Assembly: GCA_027574665.1 (NCBI GenBank)
Contig: CM050656.1
Coordinates: forward strand, 12,227,501 to 12,291,500
Length of the DNA stretch: 64,000 nucleotides
From: Rhynochetos jubatus
Lineage: Eukaryota; Chordata; Aves; Eurypygiformes; Rhynochetidae
Direction of reading: 5' to 3'
In this document: positions 62,501 to 64,000 of the stretch, piece after piece
How the letters are laid out: every line of letters begins with the position of its first letter
Position numbering within the stretch: position 1 is the stretch's first letter
Program-made: the position numbers and the translations under genes
Notes under the pieces: generated by a model
Told to the model about the DNA's origin: nothing
The model's database searches: none
Seen by the model: only the letters and a program-made list of their open reading frames with translations

Positions 62501-64000
62501 GGACATAAACTCTTGAAAATACTCCAATGCATCATTTGCAAACTAAGGGCCAGACTCAACATAATATTTTGGTGATGCAAAACAGGTGTAAACAAAAATG
62601 AATTGGCCAATGCTCTCTGGCTGCTTTTAATCACTCTTCAAAGCTGCCAAGATTTTCTTAAAGTGTTTTTAAAGGTAATTTCATCCTAATAATCCTAATT
62701 TATTACAATCATTAGAAAAATGTAAGTAGCATACTCCGTTCAGTTTTCCTGGGTAGTGCTCATGCATCTAATATTTGCATAACTTTTAGAATACCAATCT
62801 CCCTATCAAAAACCCCTCAAAACTTTTGAACATTATTACTCTTTACTACATACTAGAAGCTTGAAACTACAAAGAAATCAAAAAACCCTTAAATTTGTAC
62901 TTTAAAAAAGTTCAGTTTCAAACTAAAGACAAATACGCTAAAGTTTCTTGATTAGGTTATTGCACAGCACTGGCACAAGGACAATGAATTCTGTATTTTC
63001 ATAGCATAAACAAAATATATATTGTTACCTCAAATATTATCACATACCAAGCATTCATAATTAGAAAAAAAATTGCTTTAGCCTTGCAGTAATTATGTTA
63101 AATATGGACATGGGCTTTCTAAGCTTAAGAAAGCACAGTCTAAGAACCATATTAGTGACAGTGTCTTGATCCTACGTACACTCACACAACTGTCAGAGCA
63201 CTCTGGAAGGCTGTTGCACATTATCTTTGCTTTACATAAATAAAGATGCCTACACGCATTAAAGGCAGTTAGGACAACTATTTTAATAGCCTGGTCTTGT
63301 TTTTATGTCTACTGGAGCCAACCAAACATTTTTTTCCTCCCTTTCCCTGGTATGGAAAAAAAAATGCGTGTTGGCTTTTCCAAGCAAGGGCTCAGAAAAC
63401 TCTACTCCTTCAAAAGCAAAAAATATAAGTACTTCCATCACAAAACTCACATTCTTGAGTTTGTTTGAAAGTTATCTACTACTTATGGTATGGAGCCAGT
63501 GGACAAAAGCCTCCCAAACCTTAAAGCACACATCTGGCCCAGCTGCCAGAATAACTGCCAACAAGTGCTTACATACAGCTTTAAAGTGACACTTCTCATC
63601 TCTCCTGTGTCTGCCCAGAACACAAAGGACAGGAAGGAGTAAGGTACAAGGAAAACATATGAGCACAAATTTCCTGAATACAAGTGCTTTATAGGTACCT
63701 TCTCTAGAAAACGGCAATCTTCTACTTTCTTCTGCATTACAAGGACCCAGACCATTTGTTATCATGAAGGTGATGCTGAACAGAAAGTCAGTTAGATCCG
63801 TTTTTCACTCTTTGGGGGTTCTGTTTGGTTTTTAACAGCACTGCCACACCTGATTCTAAGATCTGAAGAGGTTTCTGGCACATCAAATCCTAAAACTCAT
63901 TGAGTTGCCAAAACACGCACTAAAATTTGGATCTGAGAGGTCCCACACAGTATGAATTCATGGGCAGTAGATACATACAGAGAGATACTGAGCATATGCC
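62501..64000. other. Non-coding end of window
   Basis: AT-rich unique-looking DNA. Open frames up to 97 codons (63472-63765, minus) without splice context or domains. Nothing further supported. Confidence 0.5.

Noticed and set aside
1-64000. Search for CRISPR arrays, operons, tRNA/rRNA genes, phage or defence-like systems
   Set aside because: None is present. The repeats and composition are those of vertebrate (avian) nuclear DNA.

Overview
The window is bird nuclear DNA. The evidence is at least seven copies of the avian LINE family CR1. Their 3' ends carry the signature ATTCTATG-type termini and the phrase 'agaatggtttgggttggaagggacc', or its complement. There is also a roughly 1.35 kb retroviral long terminal repeat (LTR) of a type I know from memory in non-passerine bird assemblies. 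The rest is AT-rich, single-copy-looking DNA with homopolymers. I see no bacterial gene organisation, no operons, no CRISPR array and no tRNA or rRNA gene. The species cannot be fixed from the sequence.

Layout. 1-2207: nothing recognised. 2214-3563: solo LTR on the plus strand, with a CR1 inserted inside it (2573-2857) and a degenerate tandem repeat of about 48 bp. 3569-16457: mostly featureless, with a few exon-like segments on the minus strand. 16458-17191: the longest CR1 (plus strand), with the end of its ORF2 reverse transcriptase still readable. 21837-22010 and 23233-23348: short CR1 ends. 33259-33860, 39257-39333 and 40110-40594: three more CR1 copies on the minus strand, of differing subfamily and age. 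34671-34690: an uninterrupted run of 20 G. 62440-62500: a long imperfect hairpin around a T13 run.

Possible host gene. No stretch shows an intact conventional gene, and most open frames are chance or lie inside CR1. However, several minus-strand segments between about 5.5 and 53.9 kb have a pyrimidine-rich acceptor, a GT donor, one open frame and, in the best cases, a marked excess of G at codon position 1. The best are 8769-8916, 15846-16021, 27736-27875 and 53225-53379. Several neighbouring segments have compatible intron phases (16257>16021, 30350>29277, 53866>53379>52743). I read this as a possible large, multi-exon, minus-strand gene. I could not recognise the product, short GT-AG-bounded open segments are common by chance, and phase matches are expected one time in three. 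All exon calls are therefore low confidence and should be tested by homology or RNA evidence.

I found no clear novel system. The points most worth checking are the candidate exon chain, the LTR with nested CR1, and the hairpin near 62.4 kb.
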